Shown: positions 45,741 through 55,788, numbered from the stretch's first letter. The stretch: DNA of 64,000 bases from Alteromonas aestuariivivens (GCF_003367475.1 NZ_QRHA01000004.1:124001-188000); one strand, 5' to 3'. Numbers and translations: made by a program. The notes: generated from the sequence alone by a model not told the origin.

Positions 45741-46805
45741 ATGAAATCGTTGTTCAAGAAAAAGCTGCCACCCATTGTGGGCCTAGACATAGGCACGCGT
45801 CAAATTAAAGCTGTTCTGCTTGAGCAATCAGGCAGCGGTTATATTTTGCAGGGATACGCGTGCGAGAGTATTGGCAAAAATGCTTACTCAGAGCGTGAGA
45901 TCAAAGACTATGACGCGGTCAGTCTGGCGATCAAAAAGCTCAAAAACAGCCTCAAAACCAAAGTAAAAGATGTGGCCATCGCAGTATCAGGTACTTCGGT
46001 AATCAGCAAAATTGTTTTCATGGAACCTGACCAGAACGATTTTGAACTCGAAAGCCAAATCGAAATAGAGGCTGACAGCCTCATACCCTACCCTCTTGAT
46101 GAAGTGTACTTGGATTTTGAAGAACTTGGTCCCAGTCAAACCCACACGGGTAAAGTAAATGTTCTGCTGACCGCTGCACACCGCGATATGGTGGACAGCC
46201 GCATTACGCTGGTACGCGAAGACGCGTTCGAACCCAAGGTGGTTGATATTGAAGGTTACGCGCTGGGCAATGCCATCAACTATTTCTACCCCCACGAGCA
46301 GGACACCCGTGTCTGCTGCATCAATGTAGGCGCCAGCCTGCTGCAAATGTGCGTACTGCAGAACGGGGAAGTGATTTACAGCAAAGAGCACCCGTTTGGT
46401 ACCAACATGCTGCTGCAGGATTTGGCTGCCATCAACATGATTGATAAAGAGGAAGCTGAGCGTCAACTGCTGACTAACACCCTGCCGGCTAACTGGGTTG
46501 AGGATACCCTGCCCATTTTCAGCGCCAACCTTCAGCAACAAATTAACCGTGCACTGCAAATGTACATGAGTACTCTGCATGCGGAGCGCCCGTCCAAAAT
46601 TCTGCTGAGCGGTGGCGGCGCAACAGTAGGCCCGCTGACCGAGACGCTGCAACAGGATCTGGGAATTGAGGTTGAAGTGTTTAATCCTTTTTCCAACATG
46701 AGCATCAATCCCAAGCTGGATTTGGCCCACATCAATGACATTGCACCTCAGCTGGCAATTGCTGCGGGTCTGGCGAGCAGGAGTTTTACCACATGGCACA
46801 TGTAA
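45741..46805 (+). CDS. pilM: PilM, type IV pilus inner-membrane platform protein
   Basis: 354 aa from the ATG at 45741. An actin-like ATPase fold: VGLDIGTRQIKAVLLEQSG (phosphate 1, about 13-31), SLIPYPLDEVYLDFE (near 110-125), INVGASLLQMCVLQNGEVIYSKEHPFG (phosphate 2, near 195), and LSGGGATVGPLTETLQQDLG (near 290). PilM sits on the cytoplasmic face and binds the N-terminal motif of PilN. First gene of pilMNOPQ, needed for type IV pilus alignment. It overlaps pilN by 13 bases. Confidence 0.96.
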   Translation: MKSLFKKKLPPIVGLDIGTRQIKAVLLEQSGSGYILQGYACESIGKNAYSEREIKDYDAVSLAIKKLKNSLKTKVKDVAIAVSGTSVISKIVFMEPDQNDFELESQIEIEADSLIPYPLDEVYLDFEELGPSQTHTGKVNVLLTAAHRDMVDSRITLVREDAFEPKVVDIEGYALGNAINYFYPHEQDTRVCCINVGASLLQMCVLQNGEVIYSKEHPFGTNMLLQDLAAINMIDKEEAERQLLTNTLPANWVEDTLPIFSANLQQQINRALQMYMSTLHAERPSKILLSGGGATVGPLTETLQQDLGIEVEVFNPFSNMSINPKLDLAHINDIAPQLAIAAGLASRSFTTWHM

Positions 46806-47383
46806 ACCTGTTACCCTGGCGGGAAAAACAGCGTCAGTATCAAAAACAGCAATATCTGGGCGCCATGGGCGCTGTTGCCGCCATTGTTGGCCTGATCTTC
46901 TGGTTTGTCGGCCAGGCGATTGATCAACAAATCAGCAACCAGAACGGCCGCAACAGTTTCCTGCAAACCGAAATCGTTAAGCTGGATGCCAAAATTTCCG
47001 AGATCCAGAAAATCAAGGAAAGCAAAAACGCCATCGAGCAAAGAATGGCACTCATCGAGCAATTGCAGGCAAGCCGTAACATCGCGCCTTCCATTTTCGA
47101 CGAACTGGCACGTATTGTTCCTCCTGGCGTGTCGTTCAAGTCCATGCGCCGCGTGGGTAACACCATTGAAATTGAAGGCCTGAGCGAGTCGAACAACCGC
47201 CTGTCAGACTTTATGCGCCGTTTGGATGCATCAAAAGTGTTCACAGGTGGGGATTTGTCTTCCATCGTAGCAGACGCCAAATCAAATAATGCGATCAGCG
47301 ACTTTACGCTGAAATTCAATATCAGTCCGCGAATTGCGCCTCAGCAAAACGCCGCTCAATCGAACACCGGAGGCGCAAAATGA
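46793..47383 (+). CDS. pilN: PilN, type IV pilus assembly protein
   Basis: 196 aa. It starts MAHVNLLPWREKQRQYQKQQ; the INLLPWR-type cytoplasmic peptide is the PilM-binding motif. One membrane helix follows (FLGAM...IVGLIFWFVGQ), then a periplasmic coiled coil and a ferredoxin-like domain (PPGVSFKSMRRVGNTIEIEGLSESNNRLSDFMRRLDAS). PilN dimerises with PilO. It overlaps pilM and pilO by 13 and 4 bases. Confidence 0.96.
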   Translation: MAHVNLLPWREKQRQYQKQQYLGAMGAVAAIVGLIFWFVGQAIDQQISNQNGRNSFLQTEIVKLDAKISEIQKIKESKNAIEQRMALIEQLQASRNIAPSIFDELARIVPPGVSFKSMRRVGNTIEIEGLSESNNRLSDFMRRLDASKVFTGGDLSSIVADAKSNNAISDFTLKFNISPRIAPQQNAAQSNTGGAK

Positions 47384-47988
47384 AGTTCGACGTCGCCAAA
47401 CTCAAAGAGCTGAATGAACTGGATTTCGAACAGATTGTTATCTGGCCCCACGAGGTAAAAATTGTGGTTGCCGCGTTCGTAGCCATAGTGGTCGGCGCGC
47501 TCAGCTATTACTTTCTGATCAGTCCAAAACTGCCGGTACTGGAAGCGGCCCAGGTTAAAGAAGCCGAACTGAAAAACAAATTCGAGGCCAAGTACCGTAT
47601 CGCCGTTAATCTGGATGCGTACAAAGAGCAGCTTGCCCGTATTGAAGAAGACTTTTCTTCCATGTTGCGCTCTTTACCGACCAGTAATGAAACGCCAGGG
47701 CTGCTGGACGACATCACCTTTGTTGGAACTACCTCGGGCCTGAATTTTAAGTTGCTTAACTGGCAGCAGGAAATTCCCAAGGAATTTTATACTGAGCTGC
47801 CGATTCAGATAGAAGTATCCGGTGGTTACCACAATTTTGGTGAATTTGTATCCAAAGTGGCTGATTTACCGAGAATTGTAACGCTACATAACTTTGACAT
47901 TACCGACCATCAGGGTACCTTACGTCTTCAGTTACAGGCGAAAACTTACCGTACTGCCAGTTCAGGGGCTCAAGGAGGTGCAAAATGA
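47380..47988 (+). CDS. pilO: PilO, type IV pilus assembly protein
   Basis: 202 aa, same layout as PilN: short cytoplasmic start (LNELDFEQIVIWPHEVK), one membrane helix (IVVAAFVAIVVGALSYYFLI), a coiled coil (AAQVKEAELKNKFEAKYR) and a periplasmic domain with LLRSLPTSNETPGLLDDITFVGTTSGLNFKLLNWQ and the PIQIEVSGGYHNFGEFVSKVADLPRIVTLHNFDI core. It binds PilN and PilP. Overlaps its neighbours by 4 bases on each side. Confidence 0.96.
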   Translation: MKFDVAKLKELNELDFEQIVIWPHEVKIVVAAFVAIVVGALSYYFLISPKLPVLEAAQVKEAELKNKFEAKYRIAVNLDAYKEQLARIEEDFSSMLRSLPTSNETPGLLDDITFVGTTSGLNFKLLNWQQEIPKEFYTELPIQIEVSGGYHNFGEFVSKVADLPRIVTLHNFDITDHQGTLRLQLQAKTYRTASSGAQGGAK

Positions 47989-48530
47989 GTATTAAACGTT
48001 TACCTCTGGCCGCCATTGTTATGGCTACCCTGAGTGGGTGTTCCCCACAGTTGGATGATTTGGTGGCTTACACCGAAGAAGTGAAATCCACTACCCGGGT
48101 GAACATCGAACCCTATCCTGAATTTGCACCACAGCCGGCGTTTGAATACAGCGCCAAAGATTTACGCAGCCCGTTTGTGCGCCCCAGAGATCAGTCCGCA
48201 CCCATTGTGGTCGCGCAACAGGCGAACTGTCTGCAACCCGATTTAAACCGTCGCAAGGAACCACTGGAGAATTACGGTCTGGACGCCCTGAATCTGACCG
48301 GTAACTTCAAAAGCCAGGGGCGCCAGTTTGCGCTGTTTAAAACCAACGATGGCAACCTGCACAAGGTATCCATTGGCAATCGTGTCGGCCTGTTTTACGG
48401 CAAAGTTAAATCCATTTCTGGTCAGTCTGTGACCATTGAGCAGTTATTACCCGACGGAGCAGGATGCTGGCAACGAAAAGAAACCACGCTGACGATGTCT
48501 TCGGCAGCAGGAGATGAAGAGAATGTCTGA
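47985..48530 (+). CDS. pilP: PilP, type IV pilus lipoprotein
   Basis: 181 aa. Lipobox near residue 19 (MATLSGCSPQ) followed by a disordered linker (EYSAKDLRSPFVRPRDQ) and a small HR-type beta domain (LENYGLDALNLTGNFKSQGRQFALFKTNDGNLHKVSIGNRVGLFYGKVKSISGQSVTIEQLL), which contacts PilO and the secretin. The linker probably binds PilN-PilO. The 3' end overlaps pilQ. Confidence 0.95.
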   Translation: MSIKRLPLAAIVMATLSGCSPQLDDLVAYTEEVKSTTRVNIEPYPEFAPQPAFEYSAKDLRSPFVRPRDQSAPIVVAQQANCLQPDLNRRKEPLENYGLDALNLTGNFKSQGRQFALFKTNDGNLHKVSIGNRVGLFYGKVKSISGQSVTIEQLLPDGAGCWQRKETTLTMSSAAGDEENV

Positions 48531-50298
48531 GCGATATATTTTTAATAAGAAACTGAACCGTAGCAGCGGCAAGTGGCGCTGGCTGGGTGGCTCTGCAGTG
48601 GCATTGGTATTGTTCAAGGTTTTTGCCCAACCCACGGTTGCGCAGGAACAGGAGCCTGTGTTGCTGGACCCCTATGCAGAACAGCAACAGCTTTTTTCCT
48701 CCACCCTGACCACCATCGACTTTGCCCGGGAGTCCCAGAATATAGCGGTCACCACCATTTCCTTTGACGGCAATGAGGTAAATCCGCAGTTAATCGAAGC
48801 CCAGGGCCAGATAACTGTCACGCTGCCGGGCACACAACTGGCTGAGGACCAGTTGGTTGAACTTGATGTCGCGCAGTTCGGCACCGATGTTTCTTCTATT
48901 GAAACCTTCCAGGACACCGATGGTTCCCGTCTGGTGATCCGCTACAACGGCAAGGTCTTTGCCCGCCACCACCAGCAGGACAACGTCCTGCGCATTGAAG
49001 TGGAACCGATGAGCGAAGAAGAAGCGGAAGAACTCAAGCAGGACAGTAAATACACCGGAGCACCAATTTCTCTGGACTTCCAGGACGTTCCTGTACGTCA
49101 GGTATTGCAGATCATCGCTCAGGTCAATGGTTTCAACCTGGTAACCACGGACACCGTTTCCGGTAACGTGACCATCAGTCTGACAGGCGTTCCGTGGGAT
49201 CAGGCGCTGGACATGATCCTGAAAATCAAAGGTCTGGACAAACGTCTTGAAGGCAACATTCTGTTGATTGCCCCGCAGGACGAGCTGTCTGCAAGAGAAA
49301 CCAAACAACTGCAATCCAAGCAGCAGGTAGCCGATTTGGCACCACTGAAATCCGTCAGTATCGTAGTTAACTACGCCAAAGCGGAAGGCCTGGCGTCCAT
49401 TCTCAAGTCCCAGGAAGGTGGCGTGTTGAGTGAACGTGGCTCGGTGACGGTAGACGAACGTACTAACACCATTCTTATCCGCGATACCCAGGAGTCTATT
49501 GATGAGGCTCGCAGTCTGATCGATTCACTGGATATTCCTGTAAAGCAGGTTTTGATCGAATCCCGTATGGTCACCGTTCGTGACAACGTTGGCGAGGAAC
49601 TGGGTGTTCGCTGGGGCTTTACCAACACCTTTGAAGATGGTGCCTCCTCGGGTTCACTGGAAGGCGCTGATTCAGCCAGCAGTGGCTTCGTTCCAAACCT
49701 CGGCGAGCGTCTGAACGTGAATCTTCCGGTTGCCAATCCGGCTGGACGTATCGGGTTCCAGGTGGCCAGCCTGCTGGACGGAACCATTCTGGACCTGGAA
49801 CTTTCGGCTCTGGAGTCTGAAAACAAAGGGGAAATCATTGCCAGCCCGCGTATAACAGTGGCCAACCAGCAGGAAGCCTACATCGAACAGGGTACTGAAA
49901 TTCCTTACGTTCAGGCTACTTCCAGTGGCGCAACGTCAGTGGAGTTTAAAAAGGCGGTACTGAGCCTGCAGGTTACACCTCATATAACTCCTGACAACCG
50001 TATCATCCTGGATTTGGTTGTCACTCAGGATACCCGTGGTGAAACCGTATCTACATCAACGGGGCCGGCAGTGGCCATCGACACGCAGGAAATCAAGACC
50101 CAGGTACTGGTAGAAAATGGCGAGACCGTGGTACTTGGCGGGATTTTCCAGCAGGTTAACACTGATGACGTATCCAAGGTTCCATTGTTTGGTGATTTGC
50201 CTGGCGTAGGTGCTTTGTTCCGAACCACCTCCAAGCTGTACCAAAAACGCGAATTGCTGATATTTGTTACACCGAAGATCGTGACAGAACAGCTTTAA
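48523..50298 (+). CDS. pilQ: PilQ, type IV pilus secretin
   Basis: 591 aa from the ATG at 48523 (AGGAG 9 bases upstream; an ATG at 48514 has no spacing). Signal peptide, then a single AMIN-like domain (about 55-150), one N1-type Secretin_N region (ISLDFQDVPVRQVLQIIAQVNGFNLVTTDTVSGNVTISLTGVPWDQALDMILK) and NONA domain, and the C-terminal secretin pore (VPVKQVLIESRMVTVRDNVGEELGVRWGF; VANQQEAYIEQGTEIPYVQ; ETVVLGGIFQ; KVPLFGDLPGVGALFR). It is shorter than the approximately 700-aa PilQ with two AMIN domains. It ends the operon before a strong terminator. Confidence 0.96.
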   Translation: MSERYIFNKKLNRSSGKWRWLGGSAVALVLFKVFAQPTVAQEQEPVLLDPYAEQQQLFSSTLTTIDFARESQNIAVTTISFDGNEVNPQLIEAQGQITVTLPGTQLAEDQLVELDVAQFGTDVSSIETFQDTDGSRLVIRYNGKVFARHHQQDNVLRIEVEPMSEEEAEELKQDSKYTGAPISLDFQDVPVRQVLQIIAQVNGFNLVTTDTVSGNVTISLTGVPWDQALDMILKIKGLDKRLEGNILLIAPQDELSARETKQLQSKQQVADLAPLKSVSIVVNYAKAEGLASILKSQEGGVLSERGSVTVDERTNTILIRDTQESIDEARSLIDSLDIPVKQVLIESRMVTVRDNVGEELGVRWGFTNTFEDGASSGSLEGADSASSGFVPNLGERLNVNLPVANPAGRIGFQVASLLDGTILDLELSALESENKGEIIASPRITVANQQEAYIEQGTEIPYVQATSSGATSVEFKKAVLSLQVTPHITPDNRIILDLVVTQDTRGETVSTSTGPAVAIDTQEIKTQVLVENGETVVLGGIFQQVNTDDVSKVPLFGDLPGVGALFRTTSKLYQKRELLIFVTPKIVTEQL

Positions 50299-50326
50299 AT
50301 GCATACAATAACGCCAATGACCTTCT

Positions 50327-50356
50327 AAAAAGAGGCACTTACCAGTGCCTCTTTTT
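50327..50356 (+). terminator. Strong terminator after pilQ
   Basis: AAAAAGAGGCACT (50327-50339) and AGTGCCTCTTTTT (50344-50356) are exact reverse complements, a 13-bp stem with a TACC loop and T-run. It lies 28 bases after the pilQ stop, separating pil genes from aroKB. Confidence 0.93.
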
Positions 50357-50706
50357 GTTTGTCCTCGCACCGCCCATTTTTCTTTGTGCCGCCTTAGGCC
50401 AAATTGTTTTTCCCAGAGCCACCTGCCTGCTCTGAGGGGTTTCGGTGCAATCATCACGCAGTAGTAAAGTATCAACAAAACTTGCAACAGTTCGCGTGAT
50501 GCTGAGATAATCCCGCTCTCGAAAATAAAGCGAGGTTTGATGAGTGGTGCTTAGGCATTAAAACCCGCGTCTGCAGCGACACCGGTGGAACTGGTGTAAG
50601 TGGGCTGAAAACAGGCCGGGTAACATAAGCACGAGTGAATGGGTAGGTTAGAAACAGGCACAAATGCACTACCCCTAACATTATAAAAGTTGTGATATAA
50701 GCAAAT
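50357..50706. other. Leader region of aroK
   Basis: About 350 bases with no convincing ORF. A short hairpin ACACCGGT/ACTGGTGT lies at 50579-50597, and a TATAAA -10-like element at 50682-50687 would give a very short leader before the aroK ATG, which has no clear Shine-Dalgarno sequence. No attenuator with a U-run is visible. Confidence 0.45.
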
Positions 50707-51222
50707 ATGGCTGAAAAACGTAATATCTTTTTGGTAGGCCCCATGGGTGCAGGTAAAAGCACAATCGGCAGACACCTGGCCGACGAACTACACCTTGACT
50801 TTTACGATTCGGATCAGGAAATTGAGCGTCGCACTGGCGCTGATATCGCTTGGATTTTCGATATCGAAGGTGAAGATGGTTTCAGGAAACGCGAAGAAAA
50901 CGTTATTAACGACCTGACCGACCTGCAAGGCATTGTTCTGGCTACTGGCGGAGGCTCAGTGGTGAACAAGGCGGTACGCAATCGCTTATCTGCCCGTGGA
51001 ATCGTTGTATATCTGCAAACCACCATCGACAAACAGGTCGCACGTACCCAGCGTGATAAACGCCGTCCGTTGCTGCAGACAGAAGATCCAGAGCAGGTAT
51101 TGCGGGATCTGGCTGAAGCCCGCAACCCGCTTTATCAGGAGGTAGCTGACTACGTCGTAGACACCGACGACCAGTCTGCCCGAGCCGTTGCGAACCAAAT
51201 TATCAGTAAAATCGGCCTATAA
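50707..51222 (+). CDS. aroK: Shikimate kinase I
   Basis: 171 aa (E. coli AroK 173). The P-loop is [21 protein letters not shown] (about 8-28), with [31 protein letters not shown] near 35-65 (shikimate-binding Asp and Arg) and LATGGGSVV near 78, then RRPLLQ near 119. It phosphorylates shikimate in aromatic amino acid synthesis. The [21 protein letters not shown] start is AroK-specific rather than AroL. It precedes aroB as in E. coli. Confidence 0.97.
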   Translation: MAEKRNIFLVGPMGAGKSTIGRHLADELHLDFYDSDQEIERRTGADIAWIFDIEGEDGFRKREENVINDLTDLQGIVLATGGGSVVNKAVRNRLSARGIVVYLQTTIDKQVARTQRDKRRPLLQTEDPEQVLRDLAEARNPLYQEVADYVVDTDDQSARAVANQIISKIGL

Positions 51223-51247
51223 TTTATCGTTAGAAGGAGCTACGCCC

Positions 51248-52315
51248 ATGTCATCACTTACCGTCGAACTTGGAGAGCGTAGTTATCCCATACAGATTGA
51301 AGCCGGCCTGTTAGATCAGGCTGGCTTTTTTGTGCCCTACATAAAAGGGCCACTTGCCGTAATTGTTACCAACGAAACCGTGGCACCCCTGTATCTCGAC
51401 AAAGTCAGGGCGGCCTGTGGCGACAAGCATGTAGAAACCATCATTCTGCCAGATGGTGAGCAATACAAATCGCTTGAGCAGTTTGGCGTTATCATGACCC
51501 GGTTGCTGGAAATGAATGCCGCCCGTGACACCACCCTGATTGCATTGGGCGGTGGCGTTATTGGCGACATTTGTGGTTTTGCTGCTGCGGCATATCAGCG
51601 AGGGGTACCATTTATCCAGGTACCCACTACCTTGTTGTCGCAGGTAGATTCTTCGGTGGGCGGCAAAACTGCGGTTAACCATCCGCTAGGTAAAAACATG
51701 ATTGGGGCTTTTTATCAGCCGATTCTGGTTGCCATCGACCTCAACACACTGAATACCTTGCCTGCACGTGAGTTTTCCGCCGGAATGGCCGAGGTGATCA
51801 AGTACGGTATCATTTACGATGCAGACTTTTTCGCTTTTCTGGAACAGCACCATGCGGAACTGAAAGCACTCAACACTCAACTTCTGAAAGATACCATTTA
51901 CCGTTGCTGTGAAATTAAAGCTGAGGTGGTTGCAAAAGATGAGCGTGAAGGGGGCCTGCGTGCCATACTCAACCTTGGGCATACGTTTGGTCATGCCATT
52001 GAAGCGGAACAGGGCTACGGTGCTTGGTTGCACGGTGAGGCAGTCGCAACTGGTACCATAATTGCTTGTCACGCAGCAATGCATTTGGACTGGCTGAGCG
52101 CGTCAGAAACCCGACGGGTTCGTGACCTGTTTGAAGCCTTTTCGTTACCGGTTTCAGGCCCGGAAAGTATGGATAAAGCCGCTTACATGTCGCACATGCG
52201 CCGGGATAAAAAGGTAGAGGCGGGCAACATCCGTTTTGTGCTGCCGCAGGGCATCGGTAAAGCTGTGGTAACCAAAGACGTCAGCGACGACATTCTGGCA
52301 CAAATTCTCGCCTGA
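51248..52315 (+). CDS. aroB: 3-dehydroquinate synthase
   Basis: 355 aa from the ATG at 51248 (AAGGAG upstream); an in-frame start inside aroK lacks a ribosome site. NAD- and metal-dependent enzyme of the shikimate pathway: [12 protein letters not shown] (near 79), [60 protein letters not shown] (about 101-160) and [29 protein letters not shown] (near 243, metal His) are all conserved. It is followed by a hairpin (AGCTCGC/GCGAGCT, 52344-52363) without a U-run. Confidence 0.97.
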   Translation: MSSLTVELGERSYPIQIEAGLLDQAGFFVPYIKGPLAVIVTNETVAPLYLDKVRAACGDKHVETIILPDGEQYKSLEQFGVIMTRLLEMNAARDTTLIALGGGVIGDICGFAAAAYQRGVPFIQVPTTLLSQVDSSVGGKTAVNHPLGKNMIGAFYQPILVAIDLNTLNTLPAREFSAGMAEVIKYGIIYDADFFAFLEQHHAELKALNTQLLKDTIYRCCEIKAEVVAKDEREGGLRAILNLGHTFGHAIEAEQGYGAWLHGEAVATGTIIACHAAMHLDWLSASETRRVRDLFEAFSLPVSGPESMDKAAYMSHMRRDKKVEAGNIRFVLPQGIGKAVVTKDVSDDILAQILA

Positions 52316-52422
52316 ACCGACATTCGTCAAGATGCAGTTAGTTAGCTCGCCCGTGCGCGAGCTCAGGCATTAAGGCTTCATAGGTTTAGGGCCAACCGGT
52401 GAAGGTATTGAGGATTTCTTGA

Positions 52423-53931
52423 GTGTACTCCGAACTGCACGAACGACTGGAATATCTGGTTAATTACTCTTCCCAGCTGATCTTTGTCAGTGGAGATTCC
52501 ATCGCGCAACAACAGCGTACGCTGGAAGCCTTTGTTTTTCAGCAGCACGACGACACCGAAATAGCCTATGTTACCGCCGATCCGAAACTGGACATTTCCG
52601 ACTATCGTCGTCAACTGTGTCGTCAATTGCTCGGCCAGGTTGTCGGTAGCTACGTTCGCCCGTTAAATGAATTGCTGGCCGCTCTGAATCAGCATGAAGG
52701 CCCGATTCTTATCACCATTACCCAGGCTCAGCATATGCCCGACCGGCTATTGCAGGAACTGTGGGATCTGGTTTTGCAAAGTCGTTTTGCGGCCAATAAG
52801 CAGCATTTGAATGTGCTGTTATTCGGTGAGTCAGCCTGGGCAGAGAACGCCAAACAGTGGCTTCCGGCCAGAAACACCGACACGCCGCTGCTGATCAGCA
52901 GCCAGTCCGTCAATACCCAACAGCATAGCAGTGAACTGGATCGCCTGATCAGTCAGCGCAGAGAATCGTTTCATCAGCATCTGGCAAAGCGATACGGCCA
53001 AAGTACACCCCGCCGTAAAAACCCCTTACAATCCCCCTGGTTCTGGGGAGCTTCAGCAATCCTGCTCGCAGGATTGTCCGTCGCTATTTTTGCATGGCAG
53101 TACGGTGATCAGTTCGACAGCCTGTTCGCTCCCATCGATGCCCCACTGCAACCAGTCTCGGCAGACGCCGTCGTTCCCGGCTCCGCATTTGAAAAAGTGA
53201 TTGGCGAACCCGCTTCGCAACCAGCAGCGGAGCCCAAAGGAGAACCTGAGTCAACCGAAGCTGCACTGGTAACGGACTGGACCCAGGCAGTCCGGCAACT
53301 GGACGACCAGCCAGATATACTGACCAGTCATTCACCAGAGGACCTGACAGCTGGCAAAAAGCCTGATGATGGTTCGTTGAAGCAGGCACCTGGTAATCCT
53401 CAGCCGAATGCGGGCAATGAGATAGCCTCAGCTGAACCTGCTCTCGCTGACACCACAGCTGTGGAACTCACACCCGTAACTGAGTCTGAAATCCAGGAGG
53501 TGGCTGCTCAAGGGATATCAGATACAGACGACTCTCTTTCCTCAACGGGTGCTGGGTATTCAGAGCCACAAGACAGCGCTGTCATGTTGTCCGAAGATGC
53601 AAATGCAAAATCCCAACCCGAGCAGGGAATCAGCGTTAGTCTGGCAGATAAGCTTAACAACCAACACTTCCTCATCCAGATAGCCGGCCTCAAAGACCCT
53701 GACTTGCTCAAGCAGTTTATCAGGGACAACAAGCTGGAGGCGATAACCACAACCTACAAAACCTTCCGTTACGGTGGGGACTGGTATGTAGTGATATATC
53801 ATGAGGCCTTTACCACCATGGAGCAGGCCCGAGCTGCAATACCTACGCTGCCTGAGTATGCAGGTAAAAATCAGGCTTTTGTCAAACGTGGCGACCAGGT
53901 TCTAAGTGAAATTCAAACCGTTGCCCCCTGA
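52423..53931 (+). CDS. damX: DamX-like SPOR-domain cell-division protein
   Basis: 502 aa from a GTG with GAGG 9 bases upstream. The N-terminal 190 residues resemble the AAA-type domain found in DamX-like proteins (ILITITQAQHMPDRLLQELWDL) and are followed by a membrane helix (FWGASAILLAGLSVAIFAWQ, near 207-226), a long acidic low-complexity linker (about 230-410) and a C-terminal SPOR domain (HFLIQIAGLKDPDLLKQFIRDNKLEAITTTYKTFRYGGDWYVVIYHEAFTTMEQARAAIPTLP) that binds denuded septal glycan. Position between aroB and dam supports DamX. Confidence 0.88.
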   Translation: MYSELHERLEYLVNYSSQLIFVSGDSIAQQQRTLEAFVFQQHDDTEIAYVTADPKLDISDYRRQLCRQLLGQVVGSYVRPLNELLAALNQHEGPILITITQAQHMPDRLLQELWDLVLQSRFAANKQHLNVLLFGESAWAENAKQWLPARNTDTPLLISSQSVNTQQHSSELDRLISQRRESFHQHLAKRYGQSTPRRKNPLQSPWFWGASAILLAGLSVAIFAWQYGDQFDSLFAPIDAPLQPVSADAVVPGSAFEKVIGEPASQPAAEPKGEPESTEAALVTDWTQAVRQLDDQPDILTSHSPEDLTAGKKPDDGSLKQAPGNPQPNAGNEIASAEPALADTTAVELTPVTESEIQEVAAQGISDTDDSLSSTGAGYSEPQDSAVMLSEDANAKSQPEQGISVSLADKLNNQHFLIQIAGLKDPDLLKQFIRDNKLEAITTTYKTFRYGGDWYVVIYHEAFTTMEQARAAIPTLPEYAGKNQAFVKRGDQVLSEIQTVAP

Positions 53932-54180
53932 TTCTGATCCATGCTCAGTGAAGGTGCCCATATGGGACTCAGTAAAAATCCTCTCAGAAACGATTTGTTG
54001 GTTGTCGGTGCCCGGGTAGACAGATACAATCAAATGTTCGCAGTATCGGCCGATAGATCAGGCCGATAATACCTGGCCGAATTGGCCTAAATGGGCTCAA
54101 ACGCTTACTTCGCTGAAAAGTGATCTGACCGGCACCACGTGAGCTGTATCAATAAGTACGTGTAGATTGCATTCTAAACA

Positions 54181-55017
54181 ATGATGAAGAAGAAAAACCG
54201 GGCCTTTTTGAAATGGGCCGGGGGAAAGTACAGTCTGGTTGAAAACATTCAAGCGAAGTTACCGGCCGCCAATCGACTGATTGAGCCATTCGTAGGTGCC
54301 GGCTCTGTGTTTCTCAACACCCACTACCCGCGCTACCTGCTGAATGATATTAATCCTGATCTCATTGGTCTCTACAAATTTCTGCAGCAGGCACCAGATA
54401 CCCTCATATTGGATGCTGAGCGTTATTTTAACGCTAAATACAACTGCGAGTCGGCCTATTACGGGCTTAGGGAAGAATTTAACGGCACGCAGGACCCTTA
54501 CCACCGCGCTCTTTTATTCCTCTACCTGAACAGGCACGGTTACAACGGGCTGTGCCGTTACAGCCTGAGCGGTAAATTTAACGTACCCTTCGGCCGCTAC
54601 AAAAAGCCCTATTTTCCGGCCGAGGAAATGCTGGTGTTTGCCGAAAAATCACAGAATGCAGTGTTTACCTGCCTTCCGTTTGAAAAGATCTTCAGCCGAG
54701 CACGCAAAGGCAACGTCATCTATTGCGACCCACCTTATGCACCAATAAGCAAAACCGCCGCCTTCACCAGTTATGCTGCCCGCAGTTTTGGCATGGATTC
54801 CCAGTCTAAACTCGCGACCCTGGCAATTAGAGCCTCACATAAACGGGGAATTCCGGTACTGATATCCAATCACGATTTACCGGTAACCCGGAAATTGTAC
54901 CACTGCGCAAGCATTAGTTCGCTGTCGGTGAAACGTTCCATCAGTCAGAATGGCGCAATGCGCAAGCCCGCCAGTGAAATTCTGGCCTACTTTGCGCCGA
55001 ATGATATTCATAAGTAA
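54181..55017 (+). CDS. dam: DNA adenine methylase (GATC)
   Basis: 278 aa, N6-adenine class alpha. FLKWAGGKYSLVENI (AdoMet-binding FxGxG region, about 9-23), FVGAGSVFLNT near 38, LNDINPDLI near 57, and catalytic DPPYAP near 182 are present, with RHGYNGLCRYSLSGKFNVPFGRY near 120-142 typical of Dam. It methylates GATC for mismatch repair strand discrimination and replication control. It follows damX after 250 bases, which hold a TATCGGCC/GGCCGATA inverted repeat (54044-54068) without a U-run. Confidence 0.95.
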   Translation: MMKKKNRAFLKWAGGKYSLVENIQAKLPAANRLIEPFVGAGSVFLNTHYPRYLLNDINPDLIGLYKFLQQAPDTLILDAERYFNAKYNCESAYYGLREEFNGTQDPYHRALLFLYLNRHGYNGLCRYSLSGKFNVPFGRYKKPYFPAEEMLVFAEKSQNAVFTCLPFEKIFSRARKGNVIYCDPPYAPISKTAAFTSYAARSFGMDSQSKLATLAIRASHKRGIPVLISNHDLPVTRKLYHCASISSLSVKRSISQNGAMRKPASEILAYFAPNDIHK

Positions 55018-55036
55018 TTAAATCCTGAAAGCAGAT

Positions 55037-55234
55037 TCACGGCAAAATTAACCAGACAAGGCCCAGCAGGCTGAGAATAAACACCCCCACCATCAAAATG
55101 CCCACAGCGATGTAGATCCAAAGCGCACCCTGAGTAAAATCCCGCTTATAATTGCGCTGGGACTGAACTCCGAACAGGCTGGCCAGTACACTCAACAGTA
55201 CGGATTTTACTGAAGGTTTTTGCTCATCCGGCAA
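55037..55234 (-). CDS. DUF2970-domain small membrane protein
   Basis: 65 aa. The pattern PSVKSVLLSVLASLFGVQSQRNYKRDFTQG followed by one C-terminal membrane helix (ALWIYIAVGILMVGVFILSLLGLVWLIL) is the DUF2970 family, of unknown function. It is convergent with dam. Confidence 0.88.
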   Translation of the reverse strand: MPDEQKPSVKSVLLSVLASLFGVQSQRNYKRDFTQGALWIYIAVGILMVGVFILSLLGLVWLILP

Positions 55235-55269
55235 AGCAGAATTTCCGCTTCTTCAGGCTGAAGCCACGC

Positions 55270-55548
55270 TTAATCGCCCTTTCCATAAAGGAGCTCGAGT
55301 AAATCGAGGAAATGAAACTGGTAGGTAGAAGACTTACCGGATATCCACGAAAGCCAGCTGACTTCCAAAATCCAGTCATCGGCACCAGAGGCACACGCGA
55401 CCTCCTCACCATTAACACTAGTGTGCCTCTCCATGACACTGCTACCCCGTGAGCACCAGTCGCTATCCCGCGAACCGGGAATCATCACCAGCCCGATGAT
55501 AAACGCCACTGCTACCAAGGTATATTTGGTTCTTTCCTTCCTGAACAT
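55270..55548 (-). CDS. Small hypothetical protein with an N-terminal membrane segment
   Basis: 92 codons from an ATG with a weak ribosome site. YTLVAVAFIIGLVMIPG near the start could be a membrane anchor or signal; the rest is hydrophilic with a few aromatic residues (DDWILEVSWLSWISGKSSTYQFHFLDLLELL). No family recognised. It lies upstream of the DUF2970 gene on the same strand. Confidence 0.45.
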   Translation of the reverse strand: MFRKERTKYTLVAVAFIIGLVMIPGSRDSDWCSRGSSVMERHTSVNGEEVACASGADDWILEVSWLSWISGKSSTYQFHFLDLLELLYGKGD

Positions 55549-55687
55549 GGTATTCGCCGTCTAATTATTGACCGATTGTCAACTTCGGCCAGTATAAACC
55601 GATGGCAAAAATCAACAAGGTTTAATGTACACAATTTATCGCAAATTACCTGTAAGTCATCCGCTGCGAGGTTAGCCACATTAAGAA

Positions 55688-55717
55688 AAAGCCCCGCTGC
55701 TTTCGCAGAGGGGCTTT
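55688..55717 (-). terminator. Rho-independent terminator of the TorF-like gene
   Basis: On the minus strand AAAGCCCC and GGGGCTTT (55710-55717 and 55688-55695) pair around a stem-loop with a GCAG/CTGC core, followed by TTCTT. It is about 70 bases after the TorF-like stop. Confidence 0.85.
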
Positions 55718-55788
55718 AACAGACACTTACCAGCGCCGCCGCGCTGGATTTTTATGATGCACAGTATATAGATTAAAGCCTTGGGCTT

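Noticed and set aside
52344..52363. Hairpin after aroB as a terminator
   Set aside because: Perfect 7-bp stem but no U-run; likely just leader structure before damX.
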